A stretch of DNA of 64,000 nucleotides from Pseudarthrobacter oxydans (GCF_030812335.1 NZ_JAUSSN010000014.1:1-64000); one strand, 5' to 3'. Positions 41,550 through 50,352 are shown, counted from the stretch's first letter. A program made the numbers and translations. The notes: generated by a model from the sequence alone, not told the origin.

Positions 41550-42260
41550 ATGACACTTGAGCCCGGTTCGGTCGACATCATCCTGCTCGCGTGGGCCCGC
41601 CGCCTGGGGCTCGACGACGGCGCCTTCGCGGCCGCCGCGGGGGTCCGCATCACCCGCGCCGATGACACGGCCCGCGCCGTCCAGTTCGTCCGGCTGTTCG
41701 GCAACTCGGCCCTGGTGGGCCCGCAGTGGGCGCTGGACGCCGCCGTCGGGCTGTCCGACGAGGAACTCGCGCAGCATGTCACCCTGCTGACCATCACCCG
41801 GGACCACGGCGGCCACGGGCTCGGCGCCGCCGCACTGTTCTTCGCGGACGACCTGCCGCTGCGGCAGCCCGCGGAGGAGCTGACCGTCTCGCACGGCCAT
41901 CCGGACGCGATCGAGCTGGAGGCCGCCTGCCCGCCGGATGACGTCAACGAGGTGGGCCTCTCGGGCCTGGAGCACCGCTTCACGATCCTGCACGCGGAGA
42001 ACGGGCACCGGACCCCCGTGGCGTGCGGGGCCTACGCCGAGTGGGAGGGCATCCTGGCCCAGATGGGGGTGCTGGTGGCCCCGGAATGGCGCCGCCAGGG
42101 GCTGGGCTCCCTGGCTGCCTCCATCGCGGCGCACGAGGCACTCGCCTCCGGGCTGACCCTGCAGTGGCGCTCCGACGTCAGCAACAAGGGCTCGCTGGCC
42201 ATCGCCCGCAGCCTGGGCTTCACCGCCGGCGGCATCCAGACCAGCGTCCTGCTGGGCTGA
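41550..42260 (+). CDS. GNAT-family acetyltransferase
   Basis: This is a 236-residue single GNAT-fold protein. The acetyl-CoA loop is EWRRQGLGSLAASIAAHEAL at about residues 175-194, preceded by a substrate-binding domain and followed by the typical NKGSLAIARSLGF ending. Substrate unknown. It lies 51 nt after pfkA but may have its own promoter; the MFS gene is convergent. Confidence 0.85.
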   Translation: MTLEPGSVDIILLAWARRLGLDDGAFAAAAGVRITRADDTARAVQFVRLFGNSALVGPQWALDAAVGLSDEELAQHVTLLTITRDHGGHGLGAAALFFADDLPLRQPAEELTVSHGHPDAIELEAACPPDDVNEVGLSGLEHRFTILHAENGHRTPVACGAYAEWEGILAQMGVLVAPEWRRQGLGSLAASIAAHEALASGLTLQWRSDVSNKGSLAIARSLGFTAGGIQTSVLLG

Positions 42261-42294
42261 GCCGGCCGCCGCTGAGCCGGACGTCCGTACAGCG

Positions 42295-43821
42295 TCAGCG
42301 GGACGGTGCCCCGGCATCCCGGGCGCCGGCGGCCGTCGCCGCAGACTTGGGGGCCATGGCCCAGCCCTGCATCGGCTGGGGCTTGGCGAAGAACAGCGCC
42401 ACCGCCGCGCCGAGCAGGATGACCGCGGCGGGCAGCAGCATGGACTGGCCCATCGCCGTCGAGAAGCCCTCCTGCAAAGCCCCGGGAAGGGCGCCGCCAA
42501 ACGACATCGGACCGGCCTCCCCGGCCCCTCCCGGGGCCGCCGGGAGTTCCGCCGCGAGCCGCGCCTGGATCAGCACCGCGATCGCGGCGCTGCCCAGGAC
42601 GGCCCCGATCTGGCGCGTGGTGTTGTAGACCCCGGCGCCGGCCCCCGCCTGCCGGGGCGGGAGGTTCCGGGTCGCTGTGGTGCTCAGCGGCGCCCAGATG
42701 CCGGCGTTGGCGAAGCCGAGCACCGCGCTGGGCAGCAGGAACAGCCAGATGGGTGTGTCCGGGTGCATCAGGAAGGCGTTCCAGAACAGCGCCACGGACA
42801 TCAGGACCAGGCCGGCCGCGGTGATGAACTTCGGGTTGACCCGGTCGATGATCCTGCCCACCACCGGGGCCAGGCCGCCCGAGATCAGCGCCATCGGCAC
42901 CATCATCAGCGCCGACTGCGTCGGGGTCAGGCCCCGGACCACCTGGAAGTAGAAGATCAGCGGCAGCGTGAACGCGGTGACGGTGAAGCCCACGGTGGTG
43001 ATGCCGATGTTGGCGAGGGAGAAGTTGCGGTCCTTGAACAGGGACAGCGGCAGCAGCGGCTCGCCCCTGTTCACCTTCTGCCACACCACAAACACCACCA
43101 GCACGGCGATGCCGGTAAGGATCAGCCCCCACACCGTGATGGGTCCGGTGATGGTGCCCCAGTTGTAGGTCTCGCCCTCCTGGATGCCGAAGACCAGCAG
43201 GAAGAGCCCGACGGCGCTGAGCACCACGCCGGGGATGTCGAACTTGTGCGGGTGGGTGCTCAGCGCCGGGACGAAGCGCAGCGCGAGGACAAAGCCGACG
43301 ATGCCCACCGGGACGTTGATGAAGAAGATCCATTCCCAGCCGAGCCCGTCCACCAGGACACCGCCGAGGATCGGCCCCACCAGGGTGGCCATGCCGGCCG
43401 TCGCGCCCCAGATGCCCATCGCGGCGCCGCGCCGGTCCGGGGGGAAGATCCGGGTGATGACCGCCATGGTCTGGGGCGTCATCATCGCCGCGCCGAAGCC
43501 CTGGAGCACCCGGGCCATGATGAGCGTCTGGACGTCGCCGGAGAGTCCGCACCAGAGCGAGGCGACGGTGAAGACCACCAGACCGGTGAGGTAGAGCTTC
43601 TTGGGGCCGAACCTGTCCCCGAGCCGGCCGGTGATCAGCAGCGGCACGGCGTAGGCGAGGAGGTAGGCGCTGGTGACCCAGATCACCGAGTTGATGTCGG
43701 TGTTGAGGCCTTCCATGATGCGGGGGTTCGCCACCGACACGATGGTGGTGTCGATCAGGATCATGAAGAAACCGATCACCAGGGACCAGAGTGCCGGCCA
43801 CGGCCTGGCGACGTTTTCCAT
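42295..43821 (-). CDS. DHA2-type MFS drug exporter (EmrB/QacA family)
   Basis: This 508-residue transporter has 14 predicted membrane helices and uses the proton gradient to export small molecules. Motif A is GRLGDRFGPKKLYL (after helix 2), the first helix ends FFMILIDTTIVSVANPRI, and the antiporter motif C is GPILGGVLVDGLGW. The ATG is preceded by GTAAGGA. The substrate cannot be read from sequence. It is the last gene of a minus-strand series but has a 73-bp gap before it and no regulator beside it. Confidence 0.93.
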   Translation of the reverse strand: MENVARPWPALWSLVIGFFMILIDTTIVSVANPRIMEGLNTDINSVIWVTSAYLLAYAVPLLITGRLGDRFGPKKLYLTGLVVFTVASLWCGLSGDVQTLIMARVLQGFGAAMMTPQTMAVITRIFPPDRRGAAMGIWGATAGMATLVGPILGGVLVDGLGWEWIFFINVPVGIVGFVLALRFVPALSTHPHKFDIPGVVLSAVGLFLLVFGIQEGETYNWGTITGPITVWGLILTGIAVLVVFVVWQKVNRGEPLLPLSLFKDRNFSLANIGITTVGFTVTAFTLPLIFYFQVVRGLTPTQSALMMVPMALISGGLAPVVGRIIDRVNPKFITAAGLVLMSVALFWNAFLMHPDTPIWLFLLPSAVLGFANAGIWAPLSTTATRNLPPRQAGAGAGVYNTTRQIGAVLGSAAIAVLIQARLAAELPAAPGGAGEAGPMSFGGALPGALQEGFSTAMGQSMLLPAAVILLGAAVALFFAKPQPMQGWAMAPKSAATAAGARDAGAPSR

Positions 43822-43894
43822 GGGTTCCTTACGGATTGAAAGAATGGCGCTCGTAGTTCTAAGGAGTTCGTCGCGGCCGAGGCCCTGGACGGGC

Positions 43895-44287
43895 TCAGCC
43901 CAGCAGGGCCAGGATGTCCTTGCGTTCGAACATCTGCGCGGCGGCGCGGGCGGAGGGTGTGCCGGCGTCGGGGTCCGCGCCGGCCTCCAGCAGCGCCTGC
44001 GCCACCTCCGTGTAGCCCTTGAATACGGCGCCGGCGAGCGGCGTCTGGCCCCGGTCGTTGGCGCTGTTGGCGTCTCCGCCGTGCTGCAGGATCAGCCGGA
44101 CGGTGTCGGCGTGGCCGTGGTAGGCCGCGAGCATCAGCAGGGTGTCCCCCGCCTCGTTGGTCAGGGTGGCCGGGGCTCCAGCGGCGAGGTAGCCGGCGAG
44201 CAGCGGGGAGTCCCCCTGGCGGGCGGCGTCGAAGAGCTTGTGCGCCAGGGCCAGCGTCTCGTCGTCCGGCGGGGTGGTGTCGGTCAT
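43895..44287 (-). CDS. Ankyrin-repeat protein
   Basis: This 130-residue protein consists of about three ankyrin repeats: GDTLLMLAAYHGHADTVRLI is a canonical one, followed by GQTPLAGAVFKGYTEVAQAL. It is likely a protein-protein adaptor without enzymatic residues. The ATG overlaps the ygfZ stop codon by 4 bp (ATGA), so expression is coupled to YgfZ; the reason for this pairing is unknown. Confidence 0.92.
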   Translation of the reverse strand: MTDTTPPDDETLALAHKLFDAARQGDSPLLAGYLAAGAPATLTNEAGDTLLMLAAYHGHADTVRLILQHGGDANSANDRGQTPLAGAVFKGYTEVAQALLEAGADPDAGTPSARAAAQMFERKDILALLG

Positions 44288-45366
44288 CGGGTTCCCCGCA
44301 GGAAGCCGGTCTGGCGGCCCACGACCTGGCCGGCGTCGGGGGCCACAATGAGTTCCTGCGCCGCGGTGTAGGGCTCTTCGCCGTCGAGGACGGTCAGGAC
44401 TTCCTGCGGCGCGACCGACCGCTTGACCACGGCCAGGGCCACCGGCCCCATTTCGTAGTGCTGCGCCACCGAGGTCACGGTGCCGACCTTCCGGTCCCCG
44501 GACCGGACCTCGCTGCCGACGGCGGGCATGGTGTGCTGGGAGCCGTCGAGCTGCAGGAACACCAGCCGGCGCGGCGGGTGGCCCAGGTTGTGGACCCGGG
44601 CGACGGTTTCCTGGCCCTTGTAGCAGCCCTTGTTCAGGTGCACGGCGGTGCGGAGCAGGTCCAGTTCGTGCGGGATGGTCTTGTCGTCGGTTTCGGCACC
44701 CCAGCGCGGCCGCCAGGCTGCGATGCGCAGCGCCTCGGCGGCCCAGATTCCGGCGAGCGGGCGGTCGCCGACCGTGGCTTCCAGCCCGGCGGCCGGGACG
44801 AGGTATTCGAACCAGGGCCGTTCCAGCCCGGGGTGGGCGTCCTCCGCGACCACGGCATAGGAGTAGCCGCCGGCGCCGACATGCGGCCAGGGGTCTTCCC
44901 AGACCAGCAGGCCGGACCATTCCGGCACCCGGCGGGTGGATCCCAGCACGGCCCAGTCCGCCGAGGCGTCGGCGATCTCGACGCGGAGCATGAACTTCAT
45001 CCTGTTGAGCCACTCGGCCAGCGGAGCGGCCTCGGCCGTCTCGACGATCAGCCAGGTGGTCGCGCCGTCGTCCACCACCCGCGCATCGAATTCGATCCGG
45101 CCCTGCACGCTCAGCAGCAGCAGTTCGCTGGACTGCCCCGGCGCCAGGCCGGTGAGCTGCTGGGAAGACAGCGTGTTGAGCCAGCTCAGCCGGTCCGGCC
45201 CGGTGACGGTGACGACACCGCGGTGGGACAGGTCCACGACGGCGGTGCCGGCGGCCAGCGCCCGCTGTTCGCGCAGCGGTTCGCCGTAGTGGGAGGCGAC
45301 GCCGGCGTCAGCGCCGCCGGCTTCGACGGCGCCAGGGCGCGACAGCAGGGGGCTCTTGATAGTCAT
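44284..45366 (-). CDS. ygfZ: Folate-binding protein YgfZ
   Basis: This 360-residue GcvT-like folate-binding protein assists repair or assembly of certain iron-sulfur clusters. The diagnostic KGCYKGQE motif is present at about residues 245-252, with the invariant cysteine. The ATG at 45366 (product MTIKSPLLSRPG) is chosen over an in-frame ATG 51 nt upstream whose extra residues look random. Mycobacteria carry the same gene near glnR and mshD, matching this neighbourhood. Confidence 0.93.
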   Translation of the reverse strand: MTIKSPLLSRPGAVEAGGADAGVASHYGEPLREQRALAAGTAVVDLSHRGVVTVTGPDRLSWLNTLSSQQLTGLAPGQSSELLLLSVQGRIEFDARVVDDGATTWLIVETAEAAPLAEWLNRMKFMLRVEIADASADWAVLGSTRRVPEWSGLLVWEDPWPHVGAGGYSYAVVAEDAHPGLERPWFEYLVPAAGLEATVGDRPLAGIWAAEALRIAAWRPRWGAETDDKTIPHELDLLRTAVHLNKGCYKGQETVARVHNLGHPPRRLVFLQLDGSQHTMPAVGSEVRSGDRKVGTVTSVAQHYEMGPVALAVVKRSVAPQEVLTVLDGEEPYTAAQELIVAPDAGQVVGRQTGFLRGTR

Positions 45367-45388
45367 ATGAAGTAGAAGTCCTAACGGG

Positions 45389-46123
45389 CTAGCGGTATTC
45401 CGGATTCTCGAAGTCAAACCTTGTCCCGGACTTCCAGGCCTCCGGCAGGTTGCCGTAGGCCGGGATGCCGCCGGCGTCCTTGAGCATCCGGGCCAGGTGC
45501 AGCAGGTTCCACGTCATGAACGTGGTGTTGCGGTTGGTGAAGTCGCTCTCCGGACCGCCGGAGCCTTCGTCGAGGTAGCTCGGGCCCGGCCCGACGGCGC
45601 CGATCCAGCCGGCGTCGGCCTGCGGCGGAATGGTGAAGCCGATGTGCTGGAGGCTGTACAGGACGTTCATGGCGCAATGCTTGATGCCGTCCTCGTTGCC
45701 GGTGATGAGGCAGCCGCCCACCTTGGGGTAGAACGCCCACTGGCCCTTGTCGTTGAGTTCGCCGGAGTGCGCGTAGAGGCGTTCGATCAGCTTCTTGGTC
45801 TGCGAGGAGTTGTCGCCCAGCCAGATCGGTCCGGCCACGATGACGATGTCGGCGTCCCGGACGGCCGGATACAGCTCCGGCCATTCATCGCTGGCCCAGC
45901 CGTGCTCGCGCATGTCCGGGTAGACGCCGCTGGCGATGTCGTGGTCCACGGTCCGGATGACCCGTGTGCTGACGCCGTGTTTGTCCATGATCCGGCGGCT
46001 GACGTCGATCAGGCCTTGCGTGTTGGATTTCTCCGGGGACTTCTTGAGGGTGCCGTTGAAATAGACGGCCTTGAGGTCGCTGAAATCGACGGTGTTCCCA
46101 GGCATGGCGGCTGTGGCATTCAC
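45389..46123 (-). CDS. Flavodoxin-fold NAD(P)H oxidoreductase
   Basis: This 244-residue protein has an FMN-reductase-like flavodoxin fold: N-terminal strand KAVYFNGTLKKSPEKSNTQG (phosphate-binding loop with S/T residues), and DADIVIVAGPIWLGDNSSQT for the isoalloxazine side. It probably binds FMN and reduces quinones or similar acceptors. I choose the GTG at 46123 because CAGGGAG lies 8 nt upstream; the longer ATG frame has no such signal. It is 81 nt downstream of the nitrobindin-like gene. Confidence 0.88.
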   Translation of the reverse strand: MNATAAMPGNTVDFSDLKAVYFNGTLKKSPEKSNTQGLIDVSRRIMDKHGVSTRVIRTVDHDIASGVYPDMREHGWASDEWPELYPAVRDADIVIVAGPIWLGDNSSQTKKLIERLYAHSGELNDKGQWAFYPKVGGCLITGNEDGIKHCAMNVLYSLQHIGFTIPPQADAGWIGAVGPGPSYLDEGSGGPESDFTNRNTTFMTWNLLHLARMLKDAGGIPAYGNLPEAWKSGTRFDFENPEYR

Positions 46124-46204
46124 TGTGGTACTCCCTGCGGTCGCTACGGACAAAGGAAAATCAGTGAGCGCTCACCACGGGCGGTGCGGCGCAGCGTGCA
46201 CCGC

Positions 46205-46819
46205 TCAGGTGACCTTGTGGAGGATGGCGGATGCGTGGGCTTCCAGGCCGCTGCCGCCGGCAGGAGCCTTGCCCGTGGCAACGTCCCAGCGCCAGAGCAG
46301 GTTGCCGTCCACGAGTCCGAAGATCCGGGTGGCGGCCGTGTATTCCTTGGAGTGGCTGCCGCGCATCACCATGTCGGTGCTGAGCTGGATCTGCGGGCCC
46401 TTGATCTGGCCGTAGTACAGCTCGGAGATCCCGCCGGGGTGGGAGATGGACACGGAGATGTCGAAGCCGCCGTCCTTGTTGCGCAGGGCCTCGACTTCGT
46501 CGGCGCTCTTGAGCACGGGAACGATGTCCGCCGGGATCAGCCCGGGGCCGCCGTCTTCCTCGCGCTGCTTGCGCTCCAGGGCCCAGAAGCCGGTTTCGAC
46601 GGTCAGCGGACGCAGCCTGGTGCCGTCGTCGTCGGTCAGCCAGCTCTCGGCACGGTACTGCAAGTACGGCAGGCCGTTGTGCGTGAAGGAGACGTGTTGC
46701 AGGAAGTGCTCGGAATCCTCTTCCCCGGCCCCCAGCCGGCCTCGGCCCTCCCACTCACCAATGAGCCAGGACAGCGGAACGATTTCCGGGGTCAGATCTG
46801 TAGGTATTTCAATCGGCAC
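46205..46819 (-). CDS. Nitrobindin-like (FABP/DUF1794) protein
   Basis: This 204-residue beta-barrel protein of the nitrobindin family begins PLSWLIGEWEGRG, with the family's GxWxGxG motif at 21-27. The C-terminal HKVT carries the histidine that ligates heme in characterised nitrobindins. It may bind a b-type heme and scavenge NO or peroxynitrite. The start is GTG. A homologue lies in the glnR-mshD region of Mycobacterium tuberculosis as well. Confidence 0.92.
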   Translation of the reverse strand: MPIEIPTDLTPEIVPLSWLIGEWEGRGRLGAGEEDSEHFLQHVSFTHNGLPYLQYRAESWLTDDDGTRLRPLTVETGFWALERKQREEDGGPGLIPADIVPVLKSADEVEALRNKDGGFDISVSISHPGGISELYYGQIKGPQIQLSTDMVMRGSHSKEYTAATRIFGLVDGNLLWRWDVATGKAPAGGSGLEAHASAILHKVT

Positions 46820-46863
46820 AGCAGCTACCTCTGGAAACGAAGACGGCTAGTAATTTCTGGCTG

Positions 46864-46977
46864 TTACTTCTGGCCCTTGAAGAGGCGGTAGACCACGAAG
46901 CCGGCAAACCAGGCCATGGCCAGGCTGGCAACGCCAAGGAGGACAAGGAAGAAGATTTCAAATGCAAGTACGGACAT
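46864..46977 (-). CDS. Small single-helix membrane peptide, 37 aa
   Basis: A 37-codon frame starts at ATG (46977) with CTAGGAT 7 nt upstream and ends at TAA. The product begins MSVLAFEIFFLVLLGVASLA and is one hydrophobic helix ending in YRLFKGQK. It lies 17 nt after the preceding membrane-protein gene and 44 nt before the nitrobindin-like gene, suggesting one operon. No function recognised. Confidence 0.7.
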   Translation of the reverse strand: MSVLAFEIFFLVLLGVASLAMAWFAGFVVYRLFKGQK

Positions 46978-46994
46978 GATGCCATCCTAGCGCC

Positions 46995-47729
46995 TTAGAA
47001 GATGAGTAGTTTGTCTATGAAGTACGCCAGCGAACCGACCGCGGACACCGGGCCCAGCCCGATTCCGAGGGCTGCCGCAAAGCTTAGCGATTCACCGCGG
47101 AGGATGACCAGCCGGCGGAAACTCACCAGCACGGCGCCCACCACCACGCCGGCGATCGCGGCCGGGATCACGGCGATGTCGGAGAAGACCAGTCCCGCGA
47201 GCGGTCCGGCCAGGCCGGCGGCGACGACGCCCAGCGGCGCCACCACCCGGTCCGGCCAGCGGATCAGGCCCGCCAGCAGGGCGACCGCAGCGCTGATCGC
47301 GGCGACCAGGACCATCTCACGGACGCCGTTGAAGCGGGCGCACGCGATCCACCCCGCGCCCAGGCAGGACAACAGGACACCGGCGGAGGAACCGAGAATG
47401 GACTCCAGGCGCTGCGACTGGCCGGTGCCGCGGATCAGCTGCATCACGAAGATCGCCATCACCCCTGCCGCCATGAACGACGGCGTCCAGTCCAGAAAAC
47501 CCGGGGCGGAAACGTACGTGGCGGCGATGGCGGCGCCCACGCCCGGCAGGCCGATCAGCACGGCGAGGGTCTTCCTGGCGGGGATGCCCAGGAAGTGCGG
47601 CCAGCCGATTCCGACGGCGGCGGCGGTCAGCACCCCCACCGCCAGGAGTGCCTCCGGCGAGGTGTAGGACGCGCCGACGATCGCGGCGAGTCCGGCCAGG
47701 CCGATGACGCCGATGGACCAAGCCCTCAC
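46995..47729 (-). CDS. Polytopic membrane protein of unknown function
   Basis: This 244-residue protein has about eight membrane helices and only short loops (for example RKTLAVLIGLPGVGAAIAATY). It starts at GTG and is the first gene of the minus-strand series, divergent from glnR across 256 bp. No family recognised. A permease-type role is possible but unsupported. Confidence 0.82.
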   Translation of the reverse strand: MRAWSIGVIGLAGLAAIVGASYTSPEALLAVGVLTAAAVGIGWPHFLGIPARKTLAVLIGLPGVGAAIAATYVSAPGFLDWTPSFMAAGVMAIFVMQLIRGTGQSQRLESILGSSAGVLLSCLGAGWIACARFNGVREMVLVAAISAAVALLAGLIRWPDRVVAPLGVVAAGLAGPLAGLVFSDIAVIPAAIAGVVVGAVLVSFRRLVILRGESLSFAAALGIGLGPVSAVGSLAYFIDKLLIF

Positions 47730-47928
47730 TGGTTACCAGACATGTGTGTTTGCGTCATCCGTCTTCCGGCCATCGTTGTACTTTCGCTCACTGCGGACCC
47801 ACTTCGACCTGATCTTGCGTCCTGGGGCGGCAGGCCCCGACGGATCAATCCTGCCCTATGTGACCGTTTTGTGTCGCAAAAGAACCGGACGCGGGTGACC
47901 GGGGCATGTCCGGCAAGGGGCCTTTGGG

Positions 47929-47934
47929 TATACT
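47929..47934 (+). promoter_or_regulatory. Candidate -10 of glnR promoter
   Basis: TATACT lies 52 nt before the glnR ATG. No good -35 stands 16-18 nt upstream, so an activator or extended -10 use is possible. Farther upstream TTTTG-tgtcg-CAAAA (about 47868-47882) is a small palindrome of unknown meaning. Confidence 0.45.
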
Positions 47935-47985
47935 CGGTCTCAGCTACAGACGCCCAACGATGCGCGGACACCCCTTGGAGGAAAC

Positions 47986-48684
47986 ATGTCGCACATCCTG
48001 TTATTGACGAACAGCACCGGCTCATCGGTGGACGTCCTGCCTGCACTGGAACTACTGAACCACCGGGTCCATATTCTCCCCGCCGAGCCGACGGCGCTGC
48101 TGGAGACCGACCCCTGCGACATCGTCCTGCTGGACGCCCGCAAAGACCTCGTCGGCGCACGCTCCCTGACCCAGTTGCTCAAGGCCACCGGCCTGAGCGC
48201 CCCGCTCATGCTGATCCTGACCGAGGGCGGCATGGCCGCCGTATCCTCGGCGTGGGCGGTCGACGACATCCTGCTGGAATCCGCCGGACCCGCCGAGGTC
48301 GAGGCCCGCATCCGCCTGGGCGTCGCCCGGGCCGTGCCGGACCAGGACGACGCGCCGACCGAGATCCGGGCCGCCGGCGTCGTCATCGATGAGGCCAGCT
48401 ACACCGCCCGGGTCAACGGCGCACCGCTGAACCTGACCTTCAAGGAATTTGAACTGCTCAAGTACCTGGCGCAGCACCCCGGCCGGGTCTTCACCCGCCA
48501 GCAGCTGCTGACCGAGGTCTGGGGCTACGACTACTACGGCGGCACCCGCACGGTCGACGTCCACGTCCGGCGCCTCCGGGCCAAACTCGGCGCCGACCAC
48601 GAGAACCTGATCAGCACGGTCCGCAACGTGGGCTACCGCCTGACCCTGGTCCGGCATCCGGAGGAAGAACTCACCGAAGCCTGA
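47986..48684 (+). CDS. glnR: GlnR-type orphan OmpR-family regulator
   Basis: This 232-residue protein closely follows actinobacterial GlnR, the global regulator of nitrogen assimilation genes: N-terminus MSHILLLTNS, LTEGGMAAVSSAWAVDDILL, then the winged-helix domain LTFKEFELLKYLAQHPGRVF plus WGYDYYGGTRTVDVHVRRLR. The receiver keeps D50 but lacks the acidic pair at the first strand end, as in GlnR proteins that act without phosphorylation. No kinase gene is adjacent. GGAGGAA precedes the ATG. The neighbourhood (nitrobindin, ygfZ, mshD) supports the call. Confidence 0.92.
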   Translation: MSHILLLTNSTGSSVDVLPALELLNHRVHILPAEPTALLETDPCDIVLLDARKDLVGARSLTQLLKATGLSAPLMLILTEGGMAAVSSAWAVDDILLESAGPAEVEARIRLGVARAVPDQDDAPTEIRAAGVVIDEASYTARVNGAPLNLTFKEFELLKYLAQHPGRVFTRQQLLTEVWGYDYYGGTRTVDVHVRRLRAKLGADHENLISTVRNVGYRLTLVRHPEEELTEA

Positions 48685-49032
48685 CCCGGCAACCGCGCCC
48701 TGCACCTCAGCCCGCACTTCAGCCCCGCAGAGCGGCGGCATAGGCCATCACCCCCGTGTCGAAGGGACCTTCATACCCCGCCGCTTGCCGTCCGGGGCGA
48801 CTTTGGGCATGATTCCGGCCCCTTGGGCCCGGTGTCCGCGGCGTGTCCGTGTCAAAGTGCCCCGGACGTCATCCCGTTCGGTGAGCCCGCAGCCGGTTGC
48901 ATGACGCACCGACGGCCTTTACGCCGAGGCGGATTTCCGAAGCCTGCGGGCAGATTAGGGCGCACATGCGGCGCCGATCCGCCCTGATCTGCCCCCGCCC
49001 CGCAGTTCGGGGCTGGCGGCCAGGAACACGGA

Positions 49033-49060
49033 AAAGCCCCGGACATCAGTCCGGGGCTTT
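49033..49060 (+). terminator. Intrinsic terminator in the glnR-mshD gap
   Basis: AAAGCCCCGGAC (49033-49044) and GTCCGGGGCTTT (49049-49060) form a perfect 12-bp stem with an ATCA loop, followed by CCGTTTCTT. It ends either the glnR transcript, 350 nt downstream of its stop codon, or a separate small RNA. Confidence 0.85.
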
Positions 49061-49242
49061 CCGTTTCTTCAGTGGAGGACATACGGGTCGAACGTATCGA
49101 GGCCACCCCAGTGGTGGATCCCCCTCGCCGCCCGGCCAGCGGGACCCAGAAACAAGTTCTGGACCGAACAGCCGGACGAGATATCGACTATACGTAACAG
49201 TTCCGGAATCAGCAAAATCGGCCCCGCCCGCGCGGCAGCGTA

Positions 49243-49248
49243 TAGCCT
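49243..49248 (+). promoter_or_regulatory. -10 box of a probable leaderless mshD transcript
   Basis: TAGCCT, then 6 nt (TGCACC), then the mshD ATG, with no ribosome-binding site. Confidence 0.5.
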
Positions 49249-49254
49249 TGCACC

Positions 49255-50238
49255 ATGAGTCCTGCGCACCCTGAGAACTGGTCCGTCCTCGCCGCCAGGG
49301 GAGCCGCGGAGCCGCAGCTCCTGAAGGACGTCAAAGCCCTCGCGGCCGCCGCGGAGGAATCCGATGGCAATCCGCCGCTGTCCGAGCAGACGCTTGTGAC
49401 GCTCCGGACCGCGGACGCCGACGGGGGCCCCGGCACGCATGCGGTGCTGACCCTCGCCCTGTACTGGCCCGACGAGAGCTCCGACCCGGCGACGGCGCAG
49501 GATCTGGCCGGCGTCGCCGTCGTGATCGAGGAACCGGACGGTACCGGCGTGCTGGAAATTGCCGTCCACCCCAGCTACCGCAACCAGGGCGTGGCGACCC
49601 GGCTGGTCGGCGAACTCCAAGCCACCCGCGGCTTCGCCGGCCTGAAGGCCTGGTCCCACGGCAACCACGAGGCCGCGGCCGACCTCGCCGCCCGCTACGG
49701 CTACGGCCCGGTCCGGGAGCTGTGGAAGATGCGGCTCGCCGGCTCGACGGCGGAGCTGCCCGACGTCCCGCTGCCGGACGGGGTGACGTTGCGCGCCTTC
49801 GTCCCGGGCCGGGATGAGGACGCCTGGCTCGCCGCGAACCGGGCCGCCTTCGCGCACCACGCCGAGCAGGGCAACATGACCCGCGCCGATCTGGCCGCCC
49901 GGATGGCCGAGCCGTGGTTCGATCCCGCCGGTTTCCTGCTCGCCGTCGATGCCAAGGGCCGGATCCTCGGCTTCCACTGGACCAAGGTGCACCCCCGGCA
50001 CGGGGACCACCCGGCGATCGGCGAGGTGTACGTCGTGGGCGTCACGCCCCAGGCGCAGGGCACCGGGCTGGGGAAAGCGCTGACCGTGGCCGGCATCCGG
50101 CACCTGCAGCGCCAGGGCCTGCACGCCGTCATGCTCTACGTCGATGCGGACAACGCCCCGGCCGTTTCGCTGTACCGGAAGCTGGGCTTCACCCGCTGGG
50201 ACGTCGACGTGATGTATGCCCCGCTGGAGGGGCGTTAA
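49255..50238 (+). CDS. mshD: Mycothiol synthase
   Basis: This 327-residue tandem-GNAT enzyme acetylates Cys-GlcN-Ins in the last step of mycothiol synthesis. The N-terminal domain has the degenerate VHPSYRNQGVATRLVGEL loop. The active C-terminal domain has GEVYVVGVTPQAQGTGLGKA and ends YVDADNAPAVSLYRKLGF, plus the HWTKVHP residues typical of MshD. Its position beside glnR matches mycobacteria (glnR-mshD). The start codon has no Shine-Dalgarno sequence but a -10 box 6 nt away. Confidence 0.95.
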   Translation: MSPAHPENWSVLAARGAAEPQLLKDVKALAAAAEESDGNPPLSEQTLVTLRTADADGGPGTHAVLTLALYWPDESSDPATAQDLAGVAVVIEEPDGTGVLEIAVHPSYRNQGVATRLVGELQATRGFAGLKAWSHGNHEAAADLAARYGYGPVRELWKMRLAGSTAELPDVPLPDGVTLRAFVPGRDEDAWLAANRAAFAHHAEQGNMTRADLAARMAEPWFDPAGFLLAVDAKGRILGFHWTKVHPRHGDHPAIGEVYVVGVTPQAQGTGLGKALTVAGIRHLQRQGLHAVMLYVDADNAPAVSLYRKLGFTRWDVDVMYAPLEGR

Positions 50239-50352
50239 TCCAGTCGGCGGACATCTTGTCTCCGCCCGGGGAAATCTGGACTCCGCGAAAGCTGTTCGCA
50301 GGCTGATTGCTTGTAAGGTTGAAGCTAAATCGAGCCAGCATTAGGAGAGACC

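Larger units (their letters stand above)
48685..49254. other. Structured 570-bp intergenic region after glnR
   Basis: No protein-coding gene is supported. A 15-bp stem with one G-U pair joins 48948-48962 and 48980-48994 (GGGCAGATTAGGGCG against CGCCCTGATCTGCCC). A second, perfect stem with a T-run lies at 49033-49060. Beyond it ATACG-ggtcgaa-CGTAT (49081-49097) and CCAGAA/TTCTGG (49146-49162) form small hairpins. An unannotated small RNA ending at the second stem is possible. Confidence 0.45.

Noticed and set aside
40422..42500. 692-codon open frame on the minus strand opposite pfkA and the GNAT gene
   Set aside because: Antisense of two clear protein families; the residues show the typical Arg/Gly/Ala-rich pattern of non-coding GC-rich frames.
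47868..47882. A GlnR binding box upstream of glnR
   Set aside because: TTTTG/CAAAA is only a short palindrome and does not match the GlnR half-site pattern well enough to claim autoregulation.
49069..49100. A complete tRNA on the minus strand in the glnR-mshD gap
   Set aside because: Only a T-arm-like hairpin with a following acceptor-like sequence is present; I found no D arm, anticodon arm or matching 5' acceptor half.
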